A DNA stretch of 64,000 nt from Pseudoalteromonas marina (GTDB lineage Bacteria > Pseudomonadota > Gammaproteobacteria > Enterobacterales > Alteromonadaceae). Every line of letters begins with the position of its first letter. Positions within the stretch are counted from its first letter, which is position 1. Below the pieces are notes generated by a model, which was given only the letters and a program-made list of their open reading frames with translations, was not told where the DNA came from and did not search any database. The DNA lies in the NCBI RefSeq assembly GCF_000238335.3, contig NZ_AHCB03000010.1:1-64000 (forward strand). Direction: 5' to 3'. Shown piece after piece: positions 34,066-44,036 of the stretch. The position numbers and the translations under genes were made by a program.

Positions 34066-34086
34066 AGTAATGCTATACTCCCGCCG
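34066..34086 (+). promoter_or_regulatory. Extended -10 promoter with GC-rich discriminator for EF-G
   Basis: TGCTATACT (extended -10, hexamer 34074-34079) is followed by a GC-rich CCCGCCG discriminator. That is the layout of promoters shut down by ppGpp, as for rRNA and translation factors. No good -35 is visible at 17 bases. The start codon follows 40 bases later. Confidence 0.5.
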
Positions 34087-34118
34087 AATAATTTATCGAC
34101 TTTATTAAGAGTAAAATA

Positions 34119-36203
34119 ATGGCAGATTTATCGAAGTACAGAAACATTGGTATTTTCGCGCACGTTGATGCGGGTAAAACCACGACTACTGAGCGTATCC
34201 TGAAGCTTACAGGTACTATCCACAAAACAGGTGAGGTTCATGATGGTGAATCTACTACCGATTTCATGGATCAAGAAGCTGAGCGCGGTATTACTATCCA
34301 GTCTGCGGCAGTAAGCTGTTTCTGGAAAGATCACCGTTTCAACGTTATCGATACTCCTGGACACGTTGACTTCACAGTTGAAGTTTACCGTTCACTTAAA
34401 GTATTAGATGGCGGTGTTGGTGTATTCTGTGGTTCTGGTGGTGTTGAGCCACAATCAGAAACTAACTGGCGCTACGCGAACGAATCAGAAGTTGCACGTA
34501 TTATTTTCGTAAATAAATTAGACCGTATGGGTGCTGATTTTTACCGTGTAACTGAGCAAGTACGTAAAGTACTTGGTGCAGTACCATTAATCATGACTTT
34601 ACCAATCGGTATTGAAGATGATTTTGTTGGTGTTGTAGACGTATTAGAGAAAAAAGCATACGTTTGGGATGACACTGGTCTTCCTGAAAACTACGAAATC
34701 ACAGACGTTCCTGCAGACATGGTAGAAAAAACTGAAGAATACCATGAAATGCTTATCGAAACTGCTGTAGAGCAAGACGATGACCTAATGGAAGCGTACA
34801 TGGAAGGTGAAGTACCTTCTGTTGAAGATATCAAACGTTGTATCCGTAAAGGTACTCGTGACCTTGCGTTCTTCCCAACGTTCTGTGGTTCTGCATTTAA
34901 AAACAAAGGTGTTCAACTAGTACTTGATGCTGTTGTTGATTACTTACCGGCTCCTACAGAAGTTGATCCTCAACCTCTTATGGACGAAGAAGGTAATGAA
35001 AACGGCGAGTTTGCAATTGTTTCTGCAGACGAACCTTTCAAAGCGCTTGCATTTAAAATCATGGATGACCGCTTTGGTGCATTAACATTCGTACGTATCT
35101 ACTCTGGTAAGCTTAACAAGGGTGACACTATCCTTAATGCGTTTACTGGTAAAACAGAACGTGTTGGCCGCATGGTAGAAATGCAAGCTGACGAGCGTAA
35201 AGAGTTAACTAGCGCACAAGCTGGTGACATCATTGCAATCGTAGGTATGAAGAACGTGCAAACTGGTCACACTCTTTGTGATCCTAAGCACCCAGTAACA
35301 CTTGAACCAATGGTATTCCCAACTCCAGTAATCTCGATTGCTGTACAGCCTAAAGATAAAGGCGGTAATGAGAAAATGGGTGTTGCTATCGGTAAAATGG
35401 TTGCAGAAGATCCATCTTTCCAAGTTGAGACTGATGAAGATTCAGGCGAAACTATCCTTAAAGGTATGGGTGAGCTTCACTTAGATATCAAAGTAGATAT
35501 CCTTAAGCGTACTTACGGTGTAGACCTTATTGTTGGTCAACCACAGGTTGCTTACCGTGAAACTATCACTCGTGAAATCGAAGATAGCTACACGCATAAG
35601 AAACAATCTGGTGGTTCTGGTCAGTTCGGTAAAATTGATTACCGTATCAAGCCAGGCGAAGTGGGTTCAGGCTTCACGTTCACATCATCAGTTGTTGGTG
35701 GTAACGTACCTAAAGAATTCTGGCCTGCAGTTGAGAAAGGCTTTAAATCAATGATGCAAGAGGGTGTGCTAGCTGGTTTCCCTGTACTTGACGTTGAAGT
35801 AGAACTTTTCGACGGTGGCTTCCACGCCGTGGATTCATCTGCAATTGCATTCGAAATCGCTGCTAAAGGCGCTTTCCGTCAATCGATCCCTAAAGCGGGC
35901 GCACAACTTCTTGAGCCAATCATGAAAGTTGACGTGTTCACTCCAGAAGATCACGTTGGTGACGTAATCGGTGACCTTAACCGTCGTCGTGGTATGCTAA
36001 GCGACCAAGAAGCTGGTTTAACTGGCGTTCGCATTAAAGCTGACGTACCGTTATCAGAAATGTTTGGTTACATCGGTTCACTACGTACTATGACATCAGG
36101 TCGTGGTCAGTTCTCTATGGAGTTCTCACACTACGCACCTTGTCCAGCTAACGTATCTGAAACGGTAATCGCTGCAGAGAAAGAGAAAAAAGCTGCTAAG
36201 TAA
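34119..36203 (+). CDS. Elongation factor G, stand-alone paralogue
   Basis: This is a 694-residue translational GTPase. G1 is [16 protein letters not shown]2 region [12 protein letters not shown]3 [10 protein letters not shown]4 NKLD, and domains II-V follow at normal length (domain IV ...[16 protein letters not shown]). EF-G moves tRNAs and mRNA through the ribosome, and with RRF splits it. The gene is not in a str operon: no rpsL, rpsG or tuf is near. It is therefore probably the second EF-G that many marine gammaproteobacteria carry. Codon choice is strongly biased to the preferred set (GGT, CGT, AAC, GAA), unlike its neighbours, so expression is high. A division of labour between translocation and recycling is possible. 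Confidence 0.93.
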   Translation: MADLSKYRNIGIFAHVDAGKTTTTERILKLTGTIHKTGEVHDGESTTDFMDQEAERGITIQSAAVSCFWKDHRFNVIDTPGHVDFTVEVYRSLKVLDGGVGVFCGSGGVEPQSETNWRYANESEVARIIFVNKLDRMGADFYRVTEQVRKVLGAVPLIMTLPIGIEDDFVGVVDVLEKKAYVWDDTGLPENYEITDVPADMVEKTEEYHEMLIETAVEQDDDLMEAYMEGEVPSVEDIKRCIRKGTRDLAFFPTFCGSAFKNKGVQLVLDAVVDYLPAPTEVDPQPLMDEEGNENGEFAIVSADEPFKALAFKIMDDRFGALTFVRIYSGKLNKGDTILNAFTGKTERVGRMVEMQADERKELTSAQAGDIIAIVGMKNVQTGHTLCDPKHPVTLEPMVFPTPVISIAVQPKDKGGNEKMGVAIGKMVAEDPSFQVETDEDSGETILKGMGELHLDIKVDILKRTYGVDLIVGQPQVAYRETITREIEDSYTHKKQSGGSGQFGKIDYRIKPGEVGSGFTFTSSVVGGNVPKEFWPAVEKGFKSMMQEGVLAGFPVLDVEVELFDGGFHAVDSSAIAFEIAAKGAFRQSIPKAGAQLLEPIMKVDVFTPEDHVGDVIGDLNRRRGMLSDQEAGLTGVRIKADVPLSEMFGYIGSLRTMTSGRGQFSMEFSHYAPCPANVSETVIAAEKEKKAAK

Positions 36204-36221
36204 TTAGCCTTTTAAACTCTA

Positions 36222-36251
36222 AAAAAACCCGCACATGTTGCGGGTTTTTTA
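36222..36251 (+). terminator. Terminator of the EF-G paralogue
   Basis: AAAAACCCGCA and TGCGGGTTTTTT form the stem with a short CATGT loop and a T run, 19 bases after the stop. Confidence 0.92.
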
Positions 36252-36308
36252 TTGGTTAAAAATTTTCTAGCTTCTGTTTAATCTATAGATAGCATATATT
36301 TTAAACAT

Positions 36309-36337
36309 AAAAAGGAGCACTAAGTGCTCCTTTTTAG
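36309..36337 (-). terminator. Terminator of opgGH
   Basis: AAAAAGGAGCAC and GTGCTCCTTTTT form a strong stem. A and T flanks allow both directions; the leftward opgH ends 14 bases away. Confidence 0.88.
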
Positions 36338-36350
36338 TGTGATGGTACGG

Positions 36351-38264
36351 TTAATTAAACTTTCTAATTAACTTTGCTTTGAGGGTTTTGATTTTTAGCT
36401 TACGAACACGATGAAAGCGTTGTACTGGCATTGTTGTTAATTGCTCTGCAGGTAGTGCTGGCAAAGCTTCAGGGTATTGCCCTTTGCTTGGTACTGATAC
36501 TGTTTGTAAATGTACTTTAAGTGCAGCGAGTGTTTTGTTGTTATCGACTTCACTAGGGCATATAAATATACCTAGTTTTCTGAGCGCTACACCAAACTTA
36601 ATACTACTCGAGTAACGAACAATGGGAGCTGCAAGTATCAGCCCTAGTAAAATAGGTGATAACCACCAGAAAAATACAGGGGTAAAGTAATAAGCAACCC
36701 CGCCCCAAACAACTGCAACTACGGTTGAAAATAGTGTATAGCCAAAGGCTTCTTTCCACGACACCATACGGCCTTCTCGCGGTTGAGCATCCCACGTTAC
36801 TTTTTTACCTAAAAATACACATACTACAAAGTAAGCATGAAAAACCATCATTAGTGGTGCCACAATAACGGCAAATAAAGTTTCAATAACTGAACCAGCT
36901 ATAAGTTTAATTGATCCACCAAAACGCTTATTTCTGTGAACTAGGGTAACAATGACCCCCATTAACTTAGGCATTAATAAAATAATAATGGTTAAATAAA
37001 GTAATGAGTCAATTAAATCTGTTTTAGCTATTTGCCATGTAGGGAATAACTGATAAGCACGATTAAAATAGACATCACTGTTTAATGCGCGGGTAACTGC
37101 ATCAATAGTACTTAATGCGAGCATTGATAGCCAAATAAGCGACGATATATATGCTGTGGCACCCAGTAAAAAATGAAACTTACTCATAAGCTTTAATTTA
37201 TTTGATGACAATAAACCAAGGTGTTGAATATTGCCTTGTACCCAGCGCCTATCACGAATTGCGTAGTCTAATATATTGCTTGGAACTTCTTCATAGCTAC
37301 CTTCAATTTCAGATAACAACAATACATCCCAATCTGCTGAGTGAAGTAAAGAAGCTTCAACAAAGTCGTGGCTGAGAATTTCACCACCAAAGGGCGCATT
37401 CCCCTTTAATGTTGGCAAACCACAACATTTAATAAAGGCATCGACCCTTATGATTGCGTTATGTCCCCAGTAGTTAGCTTGATCGGTTTGCCAAAAAGCA
37501 GAGCCAGTAGCTAGCATGGGGCTGTAGAGTACCGATGCGAATTGTAAAAAGCGACCAAAAAAAGTATCTTGGCGAACCGGAATAGGGATTGTCTGAATAA
37601 GACCTGCTTGTGGGTTATTTAGCATGCTAGTTGTTAGCTCAAGCATACACTTGCCAGTCATTATACTGTCTGCATCGAGTACAATCATATGATCGTATTT
37701 ACTACCCCAGCGTTCACAAAAATCCGTTAGGTTGCCTACTTTGCGGTGTTTATTGTCTTCACGGCGGCGATAAAAAATATGTTTGGCAGTATCTCCTAAG
37801 CGTTCACACAGTGCGTGCCATGCATTGAGTTCATTCTCGGCTATCTGCGGGTCTTGTGTATCGCTTAGTAAGTAAAAATCAAAGTGTTCGAGCTGTCCGG
37901 TCTCTTTAAGCGACGCTAGACTTACTTCAAAACCAGCAATTACACGGTGGGTGTCTTCGTTGTAAATAGGCATTACAACCGCTGTTTTTTGCTTAGCAAT
38001 AGCTTGGGCGTGAATCGCGATTGGTTTTATGCGCTTTAAGGTAAGTGGATCGATACGAAATAGCTGTAATACAAACCCTATTGTGCCACTACAAAATGCC
38101 GTCACTATCCATGCAAATGTAATAGAAAATAAGACAAGCAGTGCATACTCAAGCAACGTCATGCCGTTTGAGTTAAGTATGTCGAACATGATTGATATGC
38201 CATAGCCTGATATGAATATAGCGGCAATTGCAAAAAGCCATACACGAGCTGTTTTAAATGGCAT
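36351..38264 (-). CDS. opgH: Glucan biosynthesis glucosyltransferase OpgH (short form)
   Basis: This is a 637-residue inner-membrane GT2 enzyme that makes the beta-1,2-glucan backbone of periplasmic glucans. The start at 38264 has AAGGGA 7 bases upstream; an upstream in-frame ATG at 38342 would lie inside opgG. The glycosyltransferase motifs are VVMPIYNEDTHRV, MIVLDADSIMTG and RDRRWVQGNIQH. About eight membrane helices surround it. E. coli OpgH is about 847 residues, so this is the shorter form missing much of the N-terminal extension. opgG lies 19 bases upstream. Confidence 0.93.
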   Translation of the reverse strand: MPFKTARVWLFAIAAIFISGYGISIMFDILNSNGMTLLEYALLVLFSITFAWIVTAFCSGTIGFVLQLFRIDPLTLKRIKPIAIHAQAIAKQKTAVVMPIYNEDTHRVIAGFEVSLASLKETGQLEHFDFYLLSDTQDPQIAENELNAWHALCERLGDTAKHIFYRRREDNKHRKVGNLTDFCERWGSKYDHMIVLDADSIMTGKCMLELTTSMLNNPQAGLIQTIPIPVRQDTFFGRFLQFASVLYSPMLATGSAFWQTDQANYWGHNAIIRVDAFIKCCGLPTLKGNAPFGGEILSHDFVEASLLHSADWDVLLLSEIEGSYEEVPSNILDYAIRDRRWVQGNIQHLGLLSSNKLKLMSKFHFLLGATAYISSLIWLSMLALSTIDAVTRALNSDVYFNRAYQLFPTWQIAKTDLIDSLLYLTIIILLMPKLMGVIVTLVHRNKRFGGSIKLIAGSVIETLFAVIVAPLMMVFHAYFVVCVFLGKKVTWDAQPREGRMVSWKEAFGYTLFSTVVAVVWGGVAYYFTPVFFWWLSPILLGLILAAPIVRYSSSIKFGVALRKLGIFICPSEVDNNKTLAALKVHLQTVSVPSKGQYPEALPALPAEQLTTMPVQRFHRVRKLKIKTLKAKLIRKFN

Positions 38265-38283
38265 TGTCGTTCCCTTTTCTTGC

Positions 38284-39903
38284 TTACTTGATGTCATTTG
38301 GATACCAAACATAGCTCCATACCTCACTAATGTCTTTGTCACGTAGTTTTAACGATAAGCGCATATCGACGGGGTTGTCGTCTTGTGGTGCAATTTTAAA
38401 AGCAACACGCCAGCCGTACCCTTCAGGCAGCTTTTGAACGGATACATCACTTACTTCACCCGTAGTAAGCTGAATATCTGCATTTAACTTAAGTTGTTCA
38501 GAGAGAGCATTTAGAGCAGGGCCTGAAAAATCAACAGTGAATTGACGATGACTTTGTGGTGGCGGGTTATCTTCACCGGGCAATGCCGCGCTGCCGATAC
38601 GAGTACGAACTACATGTGCTTTTTCATGTTTGTTTAAACTGCTATTAAACGTACTCATTTTGTAGCTAAGTTTTAATGAATCACCTGCTTTGAAGGGGTT
38701 TTCTGGTACCCAGTAGCTAACAATGTTGTCGTTTGTTTCGGTATCTGTTGGAATTTCTACTAGCTCAACACGGCCATTGCCCCATTCACCCTGAGGTTCA
38801 ATCCATAGGCTTGGGCGATCATGGTAATGTGCTTCTATATCAAAATAGTTATTAAAGTCACGGTCGCGCTGCGCAAGCCCAAAACCTTTCGGGTTTTCGT
38901 ACGCAAATGACGTAACACTCAGTTGCGATGGATTATTCAGTGGGCGCCATACCCACTTGTCATCCTGTGATTGAGTTAACAAACCATCAGAGTCATGCAC
39001 CTCGGGACGATAATCATCAAAAAATTTTGTGCTATTTTCACCATGATAAAACATGCTCGTTAGTGGTGCGATGCCTAACTTTTTCACGTCTTTACGGGCA
39101 AATATTTGCATGTCTATTTTAACGGTTGTGTTGGTAGTAGGGTCAATATTAAATTTATAAGCGCCAGATACTGATGGGCTATCAAGTAATGCAAACAGTA
39201 CAATGCTAGTTTGTTCTGCTGTTGGCTTTACTAGCCAAAACTCTTTAAACATAGGGAACTCTTCGCCAGATGCAAGCGCTGTATCAATTGCTAATCCGCG
39301 AGCTGAAAGGCCATAAACTTGGTTTGGACCTACAACACGAAAATAAGAAGCACCTTGAAACACCATAATCTCATCTTTATAAGTATTAGTATTTAAAGGG
39401 TAGTGAAGCCTAAAACCTGCATGGCCAAGCTGTGTATTGGTTGTGCTTTTAGTTAACTCATCTTTTAGCGGTGCAGCCGTTCCATCGTAATTATAAAAGT
39501 CAGTATTAAAGGGAAGTCTGCTGTGTTTTGAGTCGCTATCAACAGTATTTATTGTCACCGGTGTTTTGTATAAAAAACCAGGATGAAATAGCTGTAATTC
39601 ATACAAACCATCATCTTTCCAAACAGCTTGATCTTGCTTAAAACGAATGGAGCGGTAATCCTGATAATTAATGTTATTTAGTGCATCAAGTTCAATATTG
39701 TTTGGCGCCTTATAGTCTTCACTGGCTAATTTTTTTGCACGTGCGCTGATAACATCAAATAAACTACTTTGTGAAATAGAGGCTTTGGTGGTACTTGCTA
39801 ATGCTTGGTTACTAACTGCAAATGTTGAAAGTGCAATAAATAAACCCAAAATCGATTTAGTATGAGACTGCCATCTTGTTGTTAATTTGATAAGTTGCTT
39901 CAT
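38284..39903 (-). CDS. opgG: Glucan biosynthesis periplasmic protein OpgG
   Basis: This is a 539-residue periplasmic protein with a long signal peptide (cleavage near QALAST, about residue 36). The body matches OpgG/MdoG (E. coli 511): FYNYDGTAAPLKDEL, AGFRLHYPLN, FQGASYFRVVG, GLSARGLAIDTA, YGWRVAFKI. OpgG is needed for periplasmic glucan formation and branching. It is the first gene of opgGH. Osmoregulation is expected but no site is visible. Confidence 0.95.
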   Translation of the reverse strand: MKQLIKLTTRWQSHTKSILGLFIALSTFAVSNQALASTTKASISQSSLFDVISARAKKLASEDYKAPNNIELDALNNINYQDYRSIRFKQDQAVWKDDGLYELQLFHPGFLYKTPVTINTVDSDSKHSRLPFNTDFYNYDGTAAPLKDELTKSTTNTQLGHAGFRLHYPLNTNTYKDEIMVFQGASYFRVVGPNQVYGLSARGLAIDTALASGEEFPMFKEFWLVKPTAEQTSIVLFALLDSPSVSGAYKFNIDPTTNTTVKIDMQIFARKDVKKLGIAPLTSMFYHGENSTKFFDDYRPEVHDSDGLLTQSQDDKWVWRPLNNPSQLSVTSFAYENPKGFGLAQRDRDFNNYFDIEAHYHDRPSLWIEPQGEWGNGRVELVEIPTDTETNDNIVSYWVPENPFKAGDSLKLSYKMSTFNSSLNKHEKAHVVRTRIGSAALPGEDNPPPQSHRQFTVDFSGPALNALSEQLKLNADIQLTTGEVSDVSVQKLPEGYGWRVAFKIAPQDDNPVDMRLSLKLRDKDISEVWSYVWYPNDIK

Positions 39904-40111
39904 TTTTTCTTCCTTTATGAAAACGGCTAGGTCACATTTAAAAGTGATTTTTTTACTTAATGGGTAAGCCTAAATTAATCTATGAATTTGATGTTAAGTA
40001 CTGAAGTTACGAGGTTTGTAAAGTTACATTTAATAAAAAATGAACTACCTAACGCAAAAGATATTAAGGGGGGATAGCTGAAGCTTGTCTGAATTATTTT
40101 TACAGAGGAAT

Positions 40112-40140
40112 AAAAAAAGCCGCGAATGCGGCTTTTTATT
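40112..40140 (-). terminator. Terminator of the secreted nuclease gene
   Basis: AAAAAGCCGC and GCGGCTTTTT form the stem around GAAT, with flanking A and T runs, just past the leftward stop at 40157. Confidence 0.88.
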
Positions 40141-40156
40141 TCTTACTTTAAGCTAA

Positions 40157-42883
40157 TTATTTCTTTTTAAAGCGACGCACTATAGAAAGTGGTGCTAAAA
40201 GAAGAGATAACCAAAGCAATGAGCCAGCATCGTTATCATCATCTGAACGCAAGTTATTTACCTTCACAGCAACTTTTTCAGCTTTTGATACATTACCAAC
40301 GCTATCTTCAACTTGTACAGTAAACGTAATGCGGTTTTCAAATTCATAATCAATTTCACCAGCAACAATTAGCTGACCTTGATCATTAATTGACACACTA
40401 TCGTTTTCAGACACGATAAATTTAACAACAGGTGAATCTTCAGGGTTAGGATCTGAGTAATCAAGCATGCCAATAACAGTACCTACAGCGCTGTTTTCAT
40501 CAATAGAGAATACTTGATCTGGGGCAACCACAGGAGTCTGTTCTTCTGGTGTAAGCACAACTTCAGATTTGATATCAACAATCACAGGGTCATGATCAGA
40601 CGCGCGGTATGCACTTTCTGAGTAAAGAGTAGACTGATGCCCTTCGCTCTTAAACTCTACATTGTAATCAAGTACGATAGGCTCATCGGCATTAATGTGC
40701 CAATCTTTAGCAGCCACTACTTTACTAAGTAAAGACTCAGTCGCCACAGCATGGTCAAGGCTACCAGCGCGGCCTGAGAAGCTGTAAGAGTAAGCTAATG
40801 TATTACCATCAAGCTCAGCAACAACATTTTTGTAGCCTTTTTCGTCAAATTTGCGAATTGGATCTTCCATCGCGTAGGCGTTCATATCACCCACTAAGAT
40901 AATATCTTCGTCGTCTACACCTGTTGGTTTGCTGTCTAACCAATCAGCAAATGCGCTTGCACCTTCTGTACGGATTTCATTCCAACATGCTTGACCATCG
41001 TTTTGATCTTCATTAGCGCCACTTGCACTACCACAACCGCCTTTTGATTTTAAGTGCGCTACAGCAACAGTAAATACTTCTTGCGACTCTAACGATTTAA
41101 AGCTTTGTGCGATAGGTGTACGGTTGCTGAAATCAAATGGTGCTGCGGTAGTAATAGCAGCAGACCCTACTTCTTCAACTTTGTTTGCGCGGTAAATAAG
41201 TGCTGTCGTAATTGCATCAGTACCAACTTGGTTAACGTTAAAGTCTACAAAAGCATATTCGTTAGCACTGTCAGCATCATTTAGTGCGTTTACTAAACTT
41301 GCAATTGCACTAAACTCACCAAAGCCATCGTTTTCAATTTCCATTAAACCAACAACGTCAGCTTGCATTGCGCTAATTGCACTTACTAACTTAGCTTCTT
41401 GGCGAACCAACTCTTCAAGTGAGTCAGCACCGCGGCTAGTTGGGAAACCAGCACCTTGGCCGTCACCGTTGAAGTAGTTTAAAACGTTAAAGCTTGCAAC
41501 TCGCAGGTCTGCTTCAGGATTTAGTTCCGGTGCGTCTTCACGTGGGTTAGTTGCAATAAATTGCGGTGCAACTGTTGGGTGAATACGGTATGTGCTGAAG
41601 CTATACGCTAATGCGCCTGTTACGCTGTTCACACTATCGCCTGTACGTAATGTGTTTTCTGCTGATAAACCTGGGGTTGGGTAAGCAGTAGGATCTGAGT
41701 TTTGAACAGTTGAACCGTCATCAACTAAGATTTTTTTAGTTAAGTTTTCTACTTCAACTGCGTTAGCTGCATCGCCAGGCATAGCAACTTGTGTGCCTTG
41801 GTATAAACGTTCTGTTGCAAGCTCAACTTCACCGTAACGGCCTAAACCAAAGTTATTTGTTACAACTAACTCTTGGTCTAAAGTAACCAGCATTCCTTCA
41901 AAGGCTTCTAAATCATCTTGGCTTGCTAAAGGTAAAGAAATTTTAGTGGCATTTACTGATTGACCCGTTGCACATACCGCAACTTGAACAACATCAGATA
42001 TTTGCGTTGAATCGAAGTATTCATCAACTGTACCTTGAACACGTACGTGATCGCCAACGTTTACATCTGTATCTGCAAAGTAAACAAATACACCTTCAGA
42101 AGTTAGTGGGTTTGTATCTTCATCAGCGGCAAGAGAGGTTACAAAGAAACCTTTAAGTTCATCATCACCTTGGAAGTCGGCAGTAACAATACCCTCTAGT
42201 TCTACTAGTGTGTCAACTAGTGGGCTTTCGTTTCCTTCGCCTTGAATAGCACTAATTAGCGTTTTGTCTGCAGCACATACGATTGGATCAATTGGATCTG
42301 GTTCAGGTTCTGTTCCGCCACCATTACCCGCATGAGAACCGAGACCGTCAAAGGTATCAATATCAAACTGTTCCCACTCTTCACTTGGTAAAAACTCAGC
42401 AGTTGAATCGGTGCGACCTGACGTTATGCTTAGCTTACGGCGTAACGTTTTGTTTTGTGTTTGTGCCGTAGCATCGGACCAAAATGACCCAGGATCAACC
42501 CCCACTTGGCCAAAGCTATCAACAATCACGCCGTCTTTAGTTAAAACAAGGGCATCATCACCGTTGTAGTAAGTCACAGTGCTAGTTGTATCTGCAATGT
42601 CCAGTATGTCGGCTGTTGCACCCGGATTTGAAATTATGTAGGTAGTATTAGCGGCTAATGTACCTGTTAAATCAATCGAGTTACCAACTGAACTGCTACC
42701 ATTTGAATAAAGTCCTAAAACATAGCCTTCAAGAGAAATCTCGGTATCAGCATTATTATAAAGTTCAATGGCTTTATTATTACTGCTACCTTCAATATAT
42801 TCAGAAATGATTAGATCAGCGGACGCTGGTGCACTAAGACCTGCTAGTACAAGCGCCAGTGGCGTTATTTTTGTTTTTAACAT
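40157..42883 (-). CDS. Large extracellular nuclease of the ExeM/NucH type
   Basis: This is a 908-residue secreted protein. The signal peptide ends ASA (residue 22). A lamin-tail domain (about 23-150: LIISEYIEGSSNNKAIELYN) is followed by an OB-like domain (about 200-420) and an endonuclease/exonuclease/phosphatase domain (about 460-775: RVASFNVLNYF, VGLMEIENDGF, VAHLKSKGG, VGDMNAYAMEDP, RASDHDPVIVD). Then comes a cadherin-like repeat (about 790-880). The tail is Asp-rich, then Gly-Ser, one hydrophobic helix and RRFKKK, like a GlyGly-CTERM signal cut by rhombosortase. It would degrade extracellular DNA for nutrients or biofilm turnover. Confidence 0.92.
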   Translation of the reverse strand: MLKTKITPLALVLAGLSAPASADLIISEYIEGSSNNKAIELYNNADTEISLEGYVLGLYSNGSSSVGNSIDLTGTLAANTTYIISNPGATADILDIADTTSTVTYYNGDDALVLTKDGVIVDSFGQVGVDPGSFWSDATAQTQNKTLRRKLSITSGRTDSTAEFLPSEEWEQFDIDTFDGLGSHAGNGGGTEPEPDPIDPIVCAADKTLISAIQGEGNESPLVDTLVELEGIVTADFQGDDELKGFFVTSLAADEDTNPLTSEGVFVYFADTDVNVGDHVRVQGTVDEYFDSTQISDVVQVAVCATGQSVNATKISLPLASQDDLEAFEGMLVTLDQELVVTNNFGLGRYGEVELATERLYQGTQVAMPGDAANAVEVENLTKKILVDDGSTVQNSDPTAYPTPGLSAENTLRTGDSVNSVTGALAYSFSTYRIHPTVAPQFIATNPREDAPELNPEADLRVASFNVLNYFNGDGQGAGFPTSRGADSLEELVRQEAKLVSAISAMQADVVGLMEIENDGFGEFSAIASLVNALNDADSANEYAFVDFNVNQVGTDAITTALIYRANKVEEVGSAAITTAAPFDFSNRTPIAQSFKSLESQEVFTVAVAHLKSKGGCGSASGANEDQNDGQACWNEIRTEGASAFADWLDSKPTGVDDEDIILVGDMNAYAMEDPIRKFDEKGYKNVVAELDGNTLAYSYSFSGRAGSLDHAVATESLLSKVVAAKDWHINADEPIVLDYNVEFKSEGHQSTLYSESAYRASDHDPVIVDIKSEVVLTPEEQTPVVAPDQVFSIDENSAVGTVIGMLDYSDPNPEDSPVVKFIVSENDSVSINDQGQLIVAGEIDYEFENRITFTVQVEDSVGNVSKAEKVAVKVNNLRSDDDNDAGSLLWLSLLLAPLSIVRRFKKK

Positions 42884-42978
42884 TTTTTATTATTCCCGTG
42901 TATTTAAATCCCAAAATGGGACACCAGTTTAGAGAATCTAAATGACAAAAATAATACAATTATGTTAATGAATGTAAA

Positions 42979-43005
42979 CGAAAAGGCGGTTTTACCGCCT
43001 TTTTA
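42979..43005 (-). terminator. Terminator of hemB block
   Basis: AAAAGGCGGT and ACCGCCTTTT form the stem around a TT loop, with T runs, 9 bases past the hemB stop. It ends the long leftward tat-hemB transcript. Confidence 0.88.
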
Positions 43006-43013
43006 TCAATTAC

Positions 43014-44036
<1,023 letters not shown>

